This document shows positions 27,388 to 36,806 of a stretch of 64,000 nt of DNA, piece by piece (the first letter of the stretch is position 1; every line of letters begins with the position of its first letter). The translations under genes and the position numbers were made by a program. Source of the stretch: Flavobacterium cupreum. GTDB taxonomy: Bacteria; Bacteroidota; Bacteroidia; Flavobacteriales; Flavobacteriaceae. Under the pieces are notes generated by a model that did no database searches, was not told the DNA's origin, and saw only the letters and a program-made list of their open reading frames with translations. The stretch lies in assembly GCF_003996965.1 (NCBI RefSeq), contig NZ_QWDM01000006.1, positions 62,001 to 126,000 on the forward strand, in the 5' to 3' direction.

Positions 27388-28137
27388 TTAATTCCAACGA
27401 TTGCTATTAAACTGATTCTTTTTCCAGTACAGCATCATTAAAAACCCCGTTAATGCTCCGCCTAAGTGGGCAAAATGGGCAACACCTGTACCGCCGCTGC
27501 CAAATAAAGAATTACCTCTGAAACCTAAAAACAAATCAATTGCTAAAATTACCGGAACAAAATATTTTGCTTTGATTGGAACCGGAATAAACATTAATGC
27601 CAGCTCCGCATTAGGAAACATAAAGGCAAAAGCTGTTAACAAACCATAAATTGCTCCTGAGGCACCTACAACAGTTCCTATGTAAGCTCCGGTAAAACTT
27701 TCAAATTGCGAAACCGTTAGCAATTCCTGCCATCTGGTATCGATTTTACCTTCATTGAGAATTTGCAAAATATCTGCTTTATTGAAACCATTAGCTGTCA
27801 GCGTATTGATACTGTCCTGAAAAAAATAATAATTTACACCAGTATGCAGTAGTGCAGCTCCCAGTCCGCAAGAGATATAAAAGAAAAGGAATTTTTTACC
27901 GCCCCAAAAATGCTCTAATGCAGATCCGAAAGATACCATGGCAAACATATTAAATGCGATGTGCAGGATTCCGCCATGCATAAACATATGTGTGATAGGC
28001 TGCCAGGCTTTAAAGCTTGGGTTTTCCGGAAAAAACATCGCGAAATATTCATAAGAAACAGGCACTAATTGCGAACCAATAAAAAAGATAATATTGATTA
28101 TCAGCAATTGTTTTACTACAGGAGTCATGTTCATCAT
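27388..28137 (-). CDS. Rhomboid intramembrane serine protease (short form)
   Basis: 249 residues, six hydrophobic segments. The rhomboid signatures are HGGILHIAFNMFAMVSFG, the nucleophile in VGASGAIYGLL (GASG), and the catalytic His in FAHLGGALTGFLM. An extra segment between helices 3 and 4 (about 105-150) is longer than in GlpG. The start codon overlaps the mutL stop by four bases, so it is translationally coupled to mutL. Substrate unknown. Confidence 0.94.
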   Translation of the reverse strand: MMNMTPVVKQLLIINIIFFIGSQLVPVSYEYFAMFFPENPSFKAWQPITHMFMHGGILHIAFNMFAMVSFGSALEHFWGGKKFLFFYISCGLGAALLHTGVNYYFFQDSINTLTANGFNKADILQILNEGKIDTRWQELLTVSQFESFTGAYIGTVVGASGAIYGLLTAFAFMFPNAELALMFIPVPIKAKYFVPVILAIDLFLGFRGNSLFGSGGTGVAHFAHLGGALTGFLMMLYWKKNQFNSNRWN

Positions 28138-30044
28138 AAGGCAAACTTTTTATCTATATCTTCCACACGCATCGTGATGAAAGTCGGTTTTTGAAAAGGT
28201 GAAATATTGGGATCTTTACAGGCAAATAATCCGTTTACTAAATTATCCTGTTCTTTTTCGGTTAAATAAGATCCGGTTTTAACCGCTAAACTTTTGGCCA
28301 TCGATTTGGCTATGGTATCGTTTTGGCTGTAACTGCTTGCCGGAATTCCGTCCTGCAGATCACTTAATAATTGTTCGATTACCATTGAAACTTCGCTTTC
28401 TGTAATATTGACAGGAATCCCTGAAATCACAATATGATCGGTTTGGGCTTCATCGAAAACAAAACCTGTCGTTTCTAATGAAGGTTTCAATTCTTCAATT
28501 AATGTCATTTCATCTGAAGAATAGAACAAATTCAAAGGAAACAGCAATTGCTGACTTGAAGCCTGATTGACAGTCATATTCAACAGAAACTGCTCGTATA
28601 AAATACGCTGATGTGCCCGTTGCTGGTCCACAATCACCATTCCGGATTTTATGGGTGAAACAATATATTTTTTATGGATCTGATAGGTTTTCTGAATGGC
28701 CTGCTCTACATCCTCATCGTTAAATAAAGACGACGTAACTTCTTCATTTTCGAATGTAAAAGGAGCACTTTCGATACTTTCTGTTTCTGTTTCCAAACCC
28801 ACATACAGACTTTCCCAACTGGCTGTTGGTTCCACTCTTTTGGAATATCCGGAATACGAACCTGAGCCCGAGCCGGAACTACCTGCATAACCTGATCCTG
28901 AACCGGATTTAGAATAATGCTGGTTGGTTTTGTCGTCCGTGAATGGATTAAAGGTTCCATCTACCTGAATCGTTGGCGTTTCGCCTTCTAAATCTTTATA
29001 ATGATACGGTGTGTCTAAATTGGCATCACGATCAAAATCAAGAACAGGAGCCACATTAAACTGACCCAAACTGTGTTTGATCGAAGCTCTTAAAATAGCG
29101 TATAAAGCCTGTTCATCGTCAAACTTGATTTCCGTCTTAGTCGGATGAATATTGATATCAATTGTATTTGGCGGTACTTGCAGGAAAAGGAAATAACTCG
29201 GTTGTGAACCATCTTTTAAAAGTCCGTCATAAGCTGCCATTACGGCGTGGTGCAAATAACCGCTTTTAATAAACCGGTCGTTTACAAAAAAAAACTGCTC
29301 TCCCCTGTTTTTCTTGGCGAATTCAGGTTTGCAGACAAATCCCTGCACGTTTATGATTTCGGTTTCTTCGTTTACGGGAACTAATTTCTCATTGGTTTTT
29401 CCGGACATAATCCCAACAATTCTCTGACGGTACCCCGCAGCAGGCAAATTGTACATTTCACTTCCGTTATGATAAAAAGTAAAATGAATATTGGGATGCG
29501 CCAACGCTACACGCTGAAATTCATCCATGACGTGGCGAAATTCCACCGTATCGGATTTTAAGAAGTTACGGCGTGCCGGAATATTAAAAAACAGATTTTT
29601 AACCGCAAATGAAGTCCCTTTGGGTAAAACGGCCACTTCCTGAGAGATAAATTTACTGCCTTCAATGACGATATGCGTCCCCAGTTCTTCCTGGTCCTGT
29701 TTTGTTTTCATTTCCATGTGGGCAATTGCAGCGATAGAAGCCAGTGCCTCACCACGAAAGCCTTTGGTGTGAAGCGAGAACAAATCTTCTGCCTGACGTA
29801 TTTTTGAGGTAGCATGACGTGCAAAGCACAAACGCGCATCGGTCACACTCATTCCTGCCCCATTATCAATCACCTGAACCAACGATTTTCCGGCATCTTT
29901 GATAATCAATTTAATGTCGGTTGCTTTGGCGTCAACAGCGTTTTCTAACAACTCTTTTACAACCGAAGCAGGTCTTTGAACTACCTCTCCGGCGGCAATC
30001 TGATTAGCAACGTGATCAGGAAGTAATTGAATAATACTTGACAT
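28134..30044 (-). CDS. mutL: DNA mismatch-repair protein MutL
   Basis: 636 residues. The N-terminal GHKL ATPase has IAAGEVVQRPASVVKELLENAVDA, DNGAGM and TKGFRGEALASIA. A linker (about 370-415) is strongly Ser/Gly repetitive. In the C-terminal domain the usual endonuclease motif DQHA(X)2E(X)4E reads DQQRAHQRILYE (near 475), and the usual CPHGRP position reads SPFQKP (near 615). Both key metal-site motifs are therefore changed, so this MutL probably does not nick DNA. It links MutS mismatch recognition to downstream repair. Confidence 0.96.
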   Translation of the reverse strand: MSSIIQLLPDHVANQIAAGEVVQRPASVVKELLENAVDAKATDIKLIIKDAGKSLVQVIDNGAGMSVTDARLCFARHATSKIRQAEDLFSLHTKGFRGEALASIAAIAHMEMKTKQDQEELGTHIVIEGSKFISQEVAVLPKGTSFAVKNLFFNIPARRNFLKSDTVEFRHVMDEFQRVALAHPNIHFTFYHNGSEMYNLPAAGYRQRIVGIMSGKTNEKLVPVNEETEIINVQGFVCKPEFAKKNRGEQFFFVNDRFIKSGYLHHAVMAAYDGLLKDGSQPSYFLFLQVPPNTIDINIHPTKTEIKFDDEQALYAILRASIKHSLGQFNVAPVLDFDRDANLDTPYHYKDLEGETPTIQVDGTFNPFTDDKTNQHYSKSGSGSGYAGSSGSGSGSYSGYSKRVEPTASWESLYVGLETETESIESAPFTFENEEVTSSLFNDEDVEQAIQKTYQIHKKYIVSPIKSGMVIVDQQRAHQRILYEQFLLNMTVNQASSQQLLFPLNLFYSSDEMTLIEELKPSLETTGFVFDEAQTDHIVISGIPVNITESEVSMVIEQLLSDLQDGIPASSYSQNDTIAKSMAKSLAVKTGSYLTEKEQDNLVNGLFACKDPNISPFQKPTFITMRVEDIDKKFAL

Positions 30045-30162
30045 TTAAAATTTTAGATTGTGGATTAACGATTTAAGATTTTGATTTAAAATCTAAACCA
30101 AGGTGTACAAATTTAATGAATTTCCGTTGGCTTTTTAAATAAGTGGTATCATAAAAAAAACA

Positions 30163-30197
30163 AAAAACCTATACTATTTTTACACAGTACAGGTTTT
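30163..30197 (-). terminator. Terminator after ribH
   Basis: AAACCTATACT and AGTACAGGTTT form an imperfect ~11-bp stem about 25 bases past the ribH stop. On the minus strand the stem ends with a T-rich run (TTTTTTG then TTTTTTTT). Confidence 0.65.
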
Positions 30198-30220
30198 AGT
30201 ATTTTTAAAACGATTGTGTT

Positions 30221-30793
30221 TTATTCTTTCTCGATTTTTATCGGCGTCTCTTCGATTTGAATCGCTCCTGAAGCCAATAAAGGCTGGTGAAAAGGATGTG
30301 ACATAGAAGCCTGTTGACGGATATAAGCCATTTTTATAGCTGCAATTGCCGCTTCAGTTCCTTTATTTCCGTGAATTCCACCGCTTCTGTCGATAGACTG
30401 CTGCATGTTATTGTCTGTTAAAACACAAAAAATAACCGGAATATCCGTTTGTACATTCAAATCCTTAATTCCCTGCGTAACACCTTCGCATACAAAGTCA
30501 AAATGTTTCGTTTGTCCCTGAATGACACATCCAATGACAATAACGGCATCTACATTTTGAGTCTGCAGCATTTTTTTTGCACCATAAATAAGCTCAAAGC
30601 TTCCCGGTACATTCCAACGGATAATTTGCTGAGCGGGAACTTCATTATCAATCAATGCCTCAAATGCACCATTGTAAAGTCCTTCAGTTATAGTTTCATT
30701 CCACTCAGAAACAACAATCCCAAATCGAAAGTCTTTCGCATTTGGGATCGTGTTTTTATCGTATTCTGATAAATTTTTATTTTCGGTAGCCAT
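30221..30793 (-). CDS. ribH: 6,7-dimethyl-8-ribityllumazine synthase
   Basis: 190 residues, slightly longer than the usual ~155 because of a C-terminal tail. Signatures: GIVVSEWNETITEGLYNGA (phosphate/aryl pocket), VPGSFELIYGAKKM, VIVIGCVIQGQTKHFDFVCEGVTQGI and FCVLTDNNMQQSIDRSGG. It condenses 5-amino-6-ribitylamino-uracil with dihydroxybutanone phosphate, the penultimate riboflavin step, in an icosahedral or pentameric assembly. It lies 88 bases downstream of the TPR gene on the same strand. Confidence 0.97.
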   Translation of the reverse strand: MATENKNLSEYDKNTIPNAKDFRFGIVVSEWNETITEGLYNGAFEALIDNEVPAQQIIRWNVPGSFELIYGAKKMLQTQNVDAVIVIGCVIQGQTKHFDFVCEGVTQGIKDLNVQTDIPVIFCVLTDNNMQQSIDRSGGIHGNKGTEAAIAAIKMAYIRQQASMSHPFHQPLLASGAIQIEETPIKIEKE

Positions 30794-30881
30794 CTTTATA
30801 TTTTAGATTTTAGATTTTAGACTTAAGATTTCAGATTCTGAAATACAAATCTACAATCTTAAATCTAAATTCTGCAATAAA

Positions 30882-31661
30882 TTATTGCGCTAATCCAATC
30901 AATACATCAACAGAAGCAGCTTCCGGAGTTGCATCGAAGTTTTCTTTAATATCTGTAAAGTATTTTAAAGCATCCTCTTTCTGACCTAAAGCCAAAGCTG
31001 TTTTACCTGCTTTAAGCAGAAAACGAGGTGTTGTAAAATCGTTTTTGTTAGATTCAGCCGCTTTTACATAATAGTCTAAAGCTTCTTTTTGTTGGTTTTT
31101 CTGAGAGTAAGCATCTCCGATTGCACCTTTTGCCAAAGCACTTAAGATTAAATCCTCAGATTTGAATTCACCTAAGTATTTAATAGCATCATCGAATTTA
31201 CCTGTATTCAGATACGCCATACCCGCATAGTAATTTGCCAGGTTTCCGGCATCAGTTCCGGAATATTCGTCAGCAATTTTAAGGAATCCGAATTTACCTT
31301 CAGAACCATTCAAAGCCAATTTGTATAAAGAATCGCTTGCTACACCATCAGTCGCCTTTTGGAAATTTTGTTGTGCAACAAACATTTCGTTTGCAGCTTC
31401 GTCTTGTTTCGGAGCTTCGATAAATTTTTGGTAAGCCAAGTATCCAATAGTGGCAACTGCAATACCAGCAACTAAACCAATAATGATTTTTTGATTTTTA
31501 GCAACCCAATCCTCCGTTTTAGAAGCAGTCTCATCTAATTTTGAAAAAACACCAGCTGTTGTGCTGTCTTTTTCGTCAATGATTACCTGTTGTTCTTCAT
31601 TTACTTCTTTAACTTCCTTTTCTTTTGGTGCTTTATATCCTCTTTTATTGTAAGTAGCCAT
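30882..31661 (-). CDS. Membrane-anchored TPR protein, YfgM-like
   Basis: 259 residues. A charged N-terminal cytoplasmic part of ~60 residues is followed by one transmembrane segment (IIIGLVAGIAVATIGYLAY, about 60-78). The rest is TPR-like: AGNLANYYAGMAYLNTGKFDDAIKYL, then ALAKGAIGDAYSQKNQQKEALDYY, then PRFLLKAGKTALALGQKEDALKYF. The layout matches YfgM, a periplasmic chaperone linked to the Sec translocon. It is first in the ribH transcription direction. Confidence 0.88.
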   Translation of the reverse strand: MATYNKRGYKAPKEKEVKEVNEEQQVIIDEKDSTTAGVFSKLDETASKTEDWVAKNQKIIIGLVAGIAVATIGYLAYQKFIEAPKQDEAANEMFVAQQNFQKATDGVASDSLYKLALNGSEGKFGFLKIADEYSGTDAGNLANYYAGMAYLNTGKFDDAIKYLGEFKSEDLILSALAKGAIGDAYSQKNQQKEALDYYVKAAESNKNDFTTPRFLLKAGKTALALGQKEDALKYFTDIKENFDATPEAASVDVLIGLAQ

Positions 31662-32039
31662 TTAAAATTAATTTAGTGAACGGCAAAAATAAAATTTTTA
31701 TTGAAACTGAGGTAAAAAAAATCAATTTTATCACTATTTTAAAAAAAATAATTTCAACAATCGTAACTGCTTTCCCTTCAATGGCAAAATAATTCATCCT
31801 GAAAAGCTTCAAAAGCCTTTTATATCGATAATTTTCGATAATTTGCACCCTCAAATTTTTGTTGTTCAAAACACGACTTTTCCTGAGCTGCGGGTATCAT
31901 TTTAGCCACAGATTTTACAGATTCTCACAGATTAGAGCACTATTTTTAAAGAAATCCTTTGAAAATCCTTCGATCTGTGTCGTAAAAATTGAATCTCCGG
32001 AAGAACTCCTGTTCAAAACAGCAGATTTTATCCTTAAAA
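31662..32039. other. Divergent gap between the TPR gene and recF, with a repeat
   Basis: About 378 bp without a gene. It contains a -7-like element GATAATTTGC at 31837-31846 (plus strand) and, at about 31904-31980, a copy of a dispersed motif starting with GCCACAGATTTTACAGATT and ending near GATCTGTG. A frame start at 31989 lies in this repeat-derived DNA and is not taken as the recF start. Confidence 0.55.
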
Positions 32040-33119
32040 ATGCATTTAAACAAAATTTCTTTATTCAATTATAAAAATTTCTCCGAAGCCAGTTTTGATT
32101 TCGACAACAAGATCAATTGTTTTGTCGGGAAAAACGGAATAGGAAAAACTAACGTGCTGGATGCCATTTATCATTTGGCTTATGGAAAAAGCTATTTCAA
32201 TCCGCTGGCCGTTCAGAACATCAAACATGGCGAAGAGTTTTTTGTAATTGATGCCGAACTGGAAAAAAATGACAGAACCGAACAAATTGTCTGCAGTTTA
32301 AAAAAAGGACAGAAAAAAATCTTAAAAAGAAACGGCAAAGCTTACGATAAATTCTCCGATCATATTGGGTTTATTCCATTAGTGATTATTTCTCCTGCCG
32401 ACCGCGACCTGATTGTGGAAGGAAGCGAGACAAGACGTAAATTTATGGACAGTGTGATTTCGCAATTAGACCATACGTATTTGCATCAGCTCATTCATTA
32501 TCAGAAAATCATTGTGCAGCGAAATGCCCTTCTGAAATATTTTGCCCTGAATCATGTTTTTGATAACGATACCTTATCTATATATAATGAGCAACTGGAT
32601 GCTTTTGGAAAATCTATTTTTGAAAAGCGAAAAGATTTCCTCGAACAGTTTATACCTATATTTAAGAAACACCATCAGGCGATAACCGGCTCTGAAGAAT
32701 CCGTACAGCTGGTGTATGAAAGTCATTTATTCGAAAAAGACTTACTGACGCTTTTACAGGAAACAATTAATAAGGATCGCGCGCTGCATTATACCAGTTC
32801 AGGAATTCACAAGGATGATCTGTCTTTTGAAATTGACGGTTATCCGATAAAGAAATTCGGCTCGCAAGGCCAGCAAAAGTCATTTCTGATTGCCCTGAAA
32901 CTGGCTCAGTTTGAATTTCTGAAAAAACAAAGCGGCGTAAAACCGCTGCTGCTTTTTGATGATATTTTTGACAAATTAGACGAAAGCCGGGTGGCGAAAA
33001 TTATCGAAATGGTAAATAGTGATACGTTTGGGCAGCTTTTTATTTCAGACACCCATCCGGATCGTACCGAAGCGATTGTAAAATCGACCCATCAGAGTTA
33101 TAAAATCTTTAATCTGTAA
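32040..33119 (+). CDS. recF: DNA replication and repair protein RecF
   Basis: 359 residues from the ATG at 32040 ([14 protein letters not shown]), which fits the family N-terminus; an upstream frame start adds 17 unlike residues. Walker A is GKNGIGKTN at about 32-40, the ABC signature is in [19 protein letters not shown] near 280, and Walker B is [12 protein letters not shown] near 307. RecF binds gapped DNA with RecO and RecR to load RecA. It is monocistronic in appearance. Confidence 0.96.
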   Translation: MHLNKISLFNYKNFSEASFDFDNKINCFVGKNGIGKTNVLDAIYHLAYGKSYFNPLAVQNIKHGEEFFVIDAELEKNDRTEQIVCSLKKGQKKILKRNGKAYDKFSDHIGFIPLVIISPADRDLIVEGSETRRKFMDSVISQLDHTYLHQLIHYQKIIVQRNALLKYFALNHVFDNDTLSIYNEQLDAFGKSIFEKRKDFLEQFIPIFKKHHQAITGSEESVQLVYESHLFEKDLLTLLQETINKDRALHYTSSGIHKDDLSFEIDGYPIKKFGSQGQQKSFLIALKLAQFEFLKKQSGVKPLLLFDDIFDKLDESRVAKIIEMVNSDTFGQLFISDTHPDRTEAIVKSTHQSYKIFNL

Positions 33120-33129
33120 GAAGCTTTTT

Positions 33130-33261
33130 GCCACGAATTCCACAAATTTTCACTAATCGTCCTAATCTGCAACAATTATTAGCCACAGGTTTGAAGACTT
33201 TGTAAAAGCCGGACGACTAAAAAAACTTTTAAAATTCGTGCTAATCCTTGAAATTCGCGGC
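33130..33261. repeat. Dispersed palindromic repeat, GCCACGAATT family (copy 1)
   Basis: It begins GCCACGAATTCCACAAATTTTC and ends AAATTCGCGGC in inverted orientation, with about 90 bp of unrelated sequence inside. It lies between recF and the DUF2461 gene. Copies 2 to 4 are at 34026, 36741 and 56559. Confidence 0.75.
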
Positions 33262-33331
33262 GAACTTTACAACCACTATGAGGGAGAAGTATTAAATTAG
33301 CCAAAACAAATAACTGTCATAAATATCCAAT

Positions 33332-34009
33332 ATGCTAACGAAAGAATCATTGCAATTTTTAGACGACTTAAAAGCCAATAACAACAGAGACTGGTTTCAG
33401 GATAATAAAAAACGATACGAGATTTTCAAAAAAGATTACCATCAGTTAGTGGGTGATTTTCTTGATGCGATGAAGCCACTGGATCCTTCACTGGAATTAC
33501 TGGAAATTAAAAATTGTACCTTCAGAATCAATCGTGACATTCGGTTTTCTAAGGACAAATCTCCTTACAAAGCACATTTAGGCGTCTGGATGTCTTCTGG
33601 CGCAAAAGGACAGAATCGTTCGGGATATTATGTACATATTGAAAAAGGCGCCAGTTTTATCGCAGGAGGATTTTATTCGCCGGATCCGGAACAATTAAAA
33701 AAGGTCCGAAAAGAAATTGCCTTTTTCCATGAGGATTTAGAAGCTGTTATAGCCGGCAAAAACTTCAAAAAAGAATTTGGAAATCTGGATTTTGACGAAA
33801 ACAATTCACTTAAAAACCCGCCGCGTGGTTATGAAAAGGATCACCCTGCCATTGAATTTTTAAAATTGAAAAGTTTTACCGCTACCCAGAAATACGACAT
33901 CAAAGAAGTTACCCAAAAAGATTTTGTGGCAAAGATGAGTCAGAAACTGATCGCCTTAAAACCGTTAAACGAATTCATCACTCGTGCTCTGGAAACAGAT
34001 GAATTTTAA
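33332..34009 (+). CDS. DUF2461 family protein
   Basis: 225 residues. The family pattern is present: FLDDLKANNNRDWFQDNKKRYE at the start, RINRDIRFSKDKSPYKAHLGVWM near 70-95, YYVHIEKGASFIAGGFYSPDPEQLKKVRKEI near 105-135. DUF2461 (TIGR02453) proteins are widespread and lack a known reaction. It stands alone between two palindromic repeats. Confidence 0.92.
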   Translation: MLTKESLQFLDDLKANNNRDWFQDNKKRYEIFKKDYHQLVGDFLDAMKPLDPSLELLEIKNCTFRINRDIRFSKDKSPYKAHLGVWMSSGAKGQNRSGYYVHIEKGASFIAGGFYSPDPEQLKKVRKEIAFFHEDLEAVIAGKNFKKEFGNLDFDENNSLKNPPRGYEKDHPAIEFLKLKSFTATQKYDIKEVTQKDFVAKMSQKLIALKPLNEFITRALETDEF

Positions 34010-34025
34010 ATTCAGATAAATTTTA

Positions 34026-34083
34026 GCCACGAATTTCACGAATTAGCACAAATTAATTAGTGGAAATTCGTGAAATTCGTGGC
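34026..34083. repeat. Dispersed palindromic repeat, GCCACGAATT family (copy 2)
   Basis: The left arm GCCACGAATTTCACGAATT (34026-34044) is an exact inverted repeat of 34065-34083, with a 20-base spacer. This is the most symmetrical copy. Confidence 0.85.
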
Positions 34084-34103
34084 AGGAAAAACCATATAAC
34101 GGA

Positions 34104-35183
34104 ATGAAAAGAAAAATACTTTTTCTTGGCGAATCCTATCGCGCTGATGCGATCACCTGGATGAAAGGCCTGAAAGAATTCGGCGATTTTGAAATTGTAA
34201 CATGGGAACTTCAAACACCCAACAATTCAAAATTAAACCGATTCAGACGTATTGCAGAATATTTTTTCTCACCTCTTGCTATTCGAAAAATAGTTCGAAA
34301 GGAAAAACCCGATATGGTGATTGCCGAAAGAACAACCAGTTATGGTTTTCTCGCTGCATTATCCGGTGCCAAAACCATTGCCATTGCGCAGCAGGGAAGA
34401 ACGGATCTATGGCCGGAAGGTTCTGTTCTATTGCCTTTCAAGAAATTTATTCAGAAATACGCTTTCAAAAAAGCACATCTAATTCATGCCTGGGGACCTG
34501 TCATGACCATTTCGATGAAGGAAAGAGGCGTTGACATGAGTAAAGTGCTGGTGCTGCCAAAGGGAATTGACTTTTCAATTTTCACCCCATCCCTTTGTAA
34601 TGCGACCAGAATTGAAGCTATTGTAACACGTTCTTTACAGCCGGAATACCGTCATGATTCGATTTTAAAAGCTTTCTCGATTTTAAATCAAAAAGGAATT
34701 GATTTTTCACTGACTATTGTGGGCGACGGAACCCGTTTGTCTTTTTTGAAGGATTTAGCCAAAGATTTACAGATCGAAAACAAAGTCATTTTTACAGGAA
34801 GAATTCCAAATACCGAACTTCCAAAATTATTGCAGCAATCGAATATCTACATCAGCATGCCCATAACCGAAGGCGTTTCGGCTTCCTTATTTGAAGCGAT
34901 GGCGTGCAATTGCTATCCGGTAGTTTCTGATATTCCCGGAAATCAAAGCTGGATCAAACATCGCGAGAACGGACAATTGATTGAAATTGATAATATCGAA
35001 ATGCTGGCAGAAGAGTTAATCTGGTCTTTTGAAAATATGGAATCCCGGAACAATGCTGTTTTACAAAACAGGAAGTTTGTAGAAGAGAATGCGAATTATG
35101 ACATCAACATGAAGATTATTGCGGATAAATATAATGAGTTGTTGAATTCTAAATGCGAAGTAAAAAAATGGAAAAAATATTAA
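34104..35183 (+). CDS. GT-B glycosyltransferase (family 4 type)
   Basis: 359 residues. The C-terminal half has the GT4 pattern: LTIVGDGTRLSFLKDL, VIFTGRIPNTELPKLLQQSNIYISMPITEGVSASLFEAMACNCYPVVSDIPGN, with the E(x7)E-like Glu pair in EGVSASLFEAMA. The N-terminal Rossmann half starts KRKILFLGESYRADA. It transfers a sugar from a nucleotide donor to an unknown acceptor, likely surface glycan. Its last bases overlap the next gene start by 16 bp. Confidence 0.9.
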   Translation: MKRKILFLGESYRADAITWMKGLKEFGDFEIVTWELQTPNNSKLNRFRRIAEYFFSPLAIRKIVRKEKPDMVIAERTTSYGFLAALSGAKTIAIAQQGRTDLWPEGSVLLPFKKFIQKYAFKKAHLIHAWGPVMTISMKERGVDMSKVLVLPKGIDFSIFTPSLCNATRIEAIVTRSLQPEYRHDSILKAFSILNQKGIDFSLTIVGDGTRLSFLKDLAKDLQIENKVIFTGRIPNTELPKLLQQSNIYISMPITEGVSASLFEAMACNCYPVVSDIPGNQSWIKHRENGQLIEIDNIEMLAEELIWSFENMESRNNAVLQNRKFVEENANYDINMKIIADKYNELLNSKCEVKKWKKY

Positions 35184-35590
35184 TTTTCATACCTCTAGCA
35201 ATCACATTCGGATACATATTTTTTTACATGTTATGGGGAAAAGAACCAAACCCAAAAACCTTCAGATATAACAGGCTTTTCAAAAATGATACGCTAATAA
35301 AACATTTAGTTTTTGCAATTTGCTTTTTTATTTTAGGAATGTTTCGATTAAAGTCACATCCTGCTGAAGCATATTATACTGCTCCCCTGGTATTTATTTT
35401 ATTAATCAAACTTTCAAACCCCCTTTTTCGAAATTTATACAATCGTAACATTATAATAGCAACTCGATGGGATAGACCTCCAAAAGGAAAGAATGGAATA
35501 AAAGTTTTAGATCGAATCATTGGCGCATTAATTGTAATATTTTCTCTAATCTCTCCTATAATCTTAAATATTTTACTACAAGACATTTAA
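35168..35590 (+). CDS. Small multi-pass membrane protein, unknown function
   Basis: 140 residues from the ATG at 35168, inside the end of the glycosyltransferase gene (16-bp overlap); a start at 35153 would add five residues. Four hydrophobic segments are visible: ILIFIPLAITFGYIFFYML, LVFAICFFILGMF, YTAPLVFILLIKL and a C-terminal IIGALIVIFSLISPIILNILL. No family recognised. The coupling suggests a role with the glycosyltransferase. Confidence 0.7.
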   Translation: MEKILIFIPLAITFGYIFFYMLWGKEPNPKTFRYNRLFKNDTLIKHLVFAICFFILGMFRLKSHPAEAYYTAPLVFILLIKLSNPLFRNLYNRNIIIATRWDRPPKGKNGIKVLDRIIGALIVIFSLISPIILNILLQDI

Positions 35591-35662
35591 ATAAAAATAC
35601 AAAGCTTTGCGAACTTTGCGCAAACTTTGTGTCTTTGCGGTAAAACCAAAAATTATAATTCT

Positions 35663-35670
35663 TACTTTTG
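35663..35670 (+). promoter_or_regulatory. -7 element TACTTTTG upstream of murB
   Basis: It matches the Bacteroidota -7 consensus TAnnTTTG. It lies 49 bases before the murB ATG. A TTTG at 35634-35637 could serve as the -33 element, though the 25-base spacer is long. Confidence 0.55.
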
Positions 35671-35719
35671 AACTCAGAATCATCCTGAACTTTCGGGACG
35701 TCAAAAAGACTTTTTATTT

Positions 35720-36733
35720 ATGGAAATCCAATCCAATTTTTCTTTAAAAAAACACAACACTTTTGGTATCGAAGCCAAAGCGAAACAATTTGTAGCTGTT
35801 CATTCAACAGCCGAATTGAAAACCATTTTAGAGGAAAACAAAAACCAGAAAAAATTTATTTTGGGCGGCGGCAGCAACATGCTTTTAACAAAAGACATTG
35901 ATGCTCTGGTCATTCATATTGATTTAAAAGGCAAAAAAATCATTAAGGAAGATGAAGATTTTGTCTGGGTTGAAAGTCAGGCGGGAGAAACCTGGCATGA
36001 TTTCGTTCTGTACACCATTGAGAACAATTTTGGCGGTTTAGAAAACATGTCCTTAATTCCCGGAAACGTCGGCACTACTCCGGTTCAGAATATCGGGGCT
36101 TACGGAACTGAGATCAAGGATACTTTTGTTTCCTGTGAAGCGATGAATATTGAATCCCAGGAAATGAGAACGTTCACGAATGCTGAATGTAATTTCGGTT
36201 ACAGAGAGAGCATTTTTAAAAATGAAATTAAAGACCAATATATCATCACGTCGGTGATTTACAAACTGACGAAACGCAATCATAAAATCAACACTTCGTA
36301 CGGAGATATTCTGGCTGAATTGTCTAAGAACAATATTACGGCGCCTACTTTAAAAGACGTCAGCAATGCCGTAATCACTATCAGACAAAGCAAATTACCG
36401 GATCCGAAGGAATTGGGAAACAGCGGAAGCTTCTTTAAAAATCCGATTTTACTGAAATCCGATTTTGAAAAAATCCATCAGAAGTTTCCGGAAATGAAAT
36501 ATTACGAAGTTTCAGAAACCGAGGTAAAAGTCCCTGCGGGCTGGCTGATTGAACAAGCCGGTTTTAAAGGAAAACGATTTGGAGATGCCGGAGTTCATAA
36601 AAACCAGGCCCTGGTTTTGGTGAATTACGGAAATGCCACAGGACAGGAAATTTTAGCAGTTTCAAAAGAAGTTCAGGATACCGTTTTTAAAACGTTTGGC
36701 ATTCATATCGAAGCTGAAGTAAATGTGATTTAG
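35720..36733 (+). CDS. murB: UDP-N-acetylmuramate dehydrogenase
   Basis: 337 residues, the E. coli-like type I size. FAD-binding motifs: FILGGGSNMLL (48-58) and MSLIPGNVGTTPVQNIGAYG (109-128). The catalytic Ser is in GNSGSFFKNP near 233, and the closing Glu is expected near EAEVNV at the C-terminus. It reduces UDP-GlcNAc-enolpyruvate to UDP-MurNAc with NADPH, a committed peptidoglycan step in the cytoplasm. Confidence 0.97.
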   Translation: MEIQSNFSLKKHNTFGIEAKAKQFVAVHSTAELKTILEENKNQKKFILGGGSNMLLTKDIDALVIHIDLKGKKIIKEDEDFVWVESQAGETWHDFVLYTIENNFGGLENMSLIPGNVGTTPVQNIGAYGTEIKDTFVSCEAMNIESQEMRTFTNAECNFGYRESIFKNEIKDQYIITSVIYKLTKRNHKINTSYGDILAELSKNNITAPTLKDVSNAVITIRQSKLPDPKELGNSGSFFKNPILLKSDFEKIHQKFPEMKYYEVSETEVKVPAGWLIEQAGFKGKRFGDAGVHKNQALVLVNYGNATGQEILAVSKEVQDTVFKTFGIHIEAEVNVI

Positions 36734-36740
36734 ATATCCT

Positions 36741-36787
36741 GCCATGAATTACACAAATAATTAGTAAAAATTCGTGTAATTCGTGGC
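36741..36787. repeat. Dispersed palindromic repeat, GCCACGAATT family (copy 3)
   Basis: It starts GCCATGAATTACACAAA and ends TTCGTGTAATTCGTGGC, an inverted repeat with two mismatches and a short spacer. Its right arm creates a false GTG start for the next gene. Confidence 0.75.
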
Positions 36788-36806
36788 AAAAAAACAAGAC
36801 CCAAAA

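Noticed and set aside
31989..32039. Longer RecF frame
   Set aside because: The extra 17 residues come from repeat-derived DNA and do not resemble RecF; the ATG at 32040 fits the family.
33130..36787. CRISPR array suggested by repeated GCCACGAATT words
   Set aside because: Copies are far apart, inverted within each unit, irregularly spaced, and no cas genes are present.
36783..36806. GTG start giving a longer PaiB-like protein
   Set aside because: The GTG belongs to the right arm of palindromic repeat copy 3; the ATG at 36807 begins the conserved family sequence.
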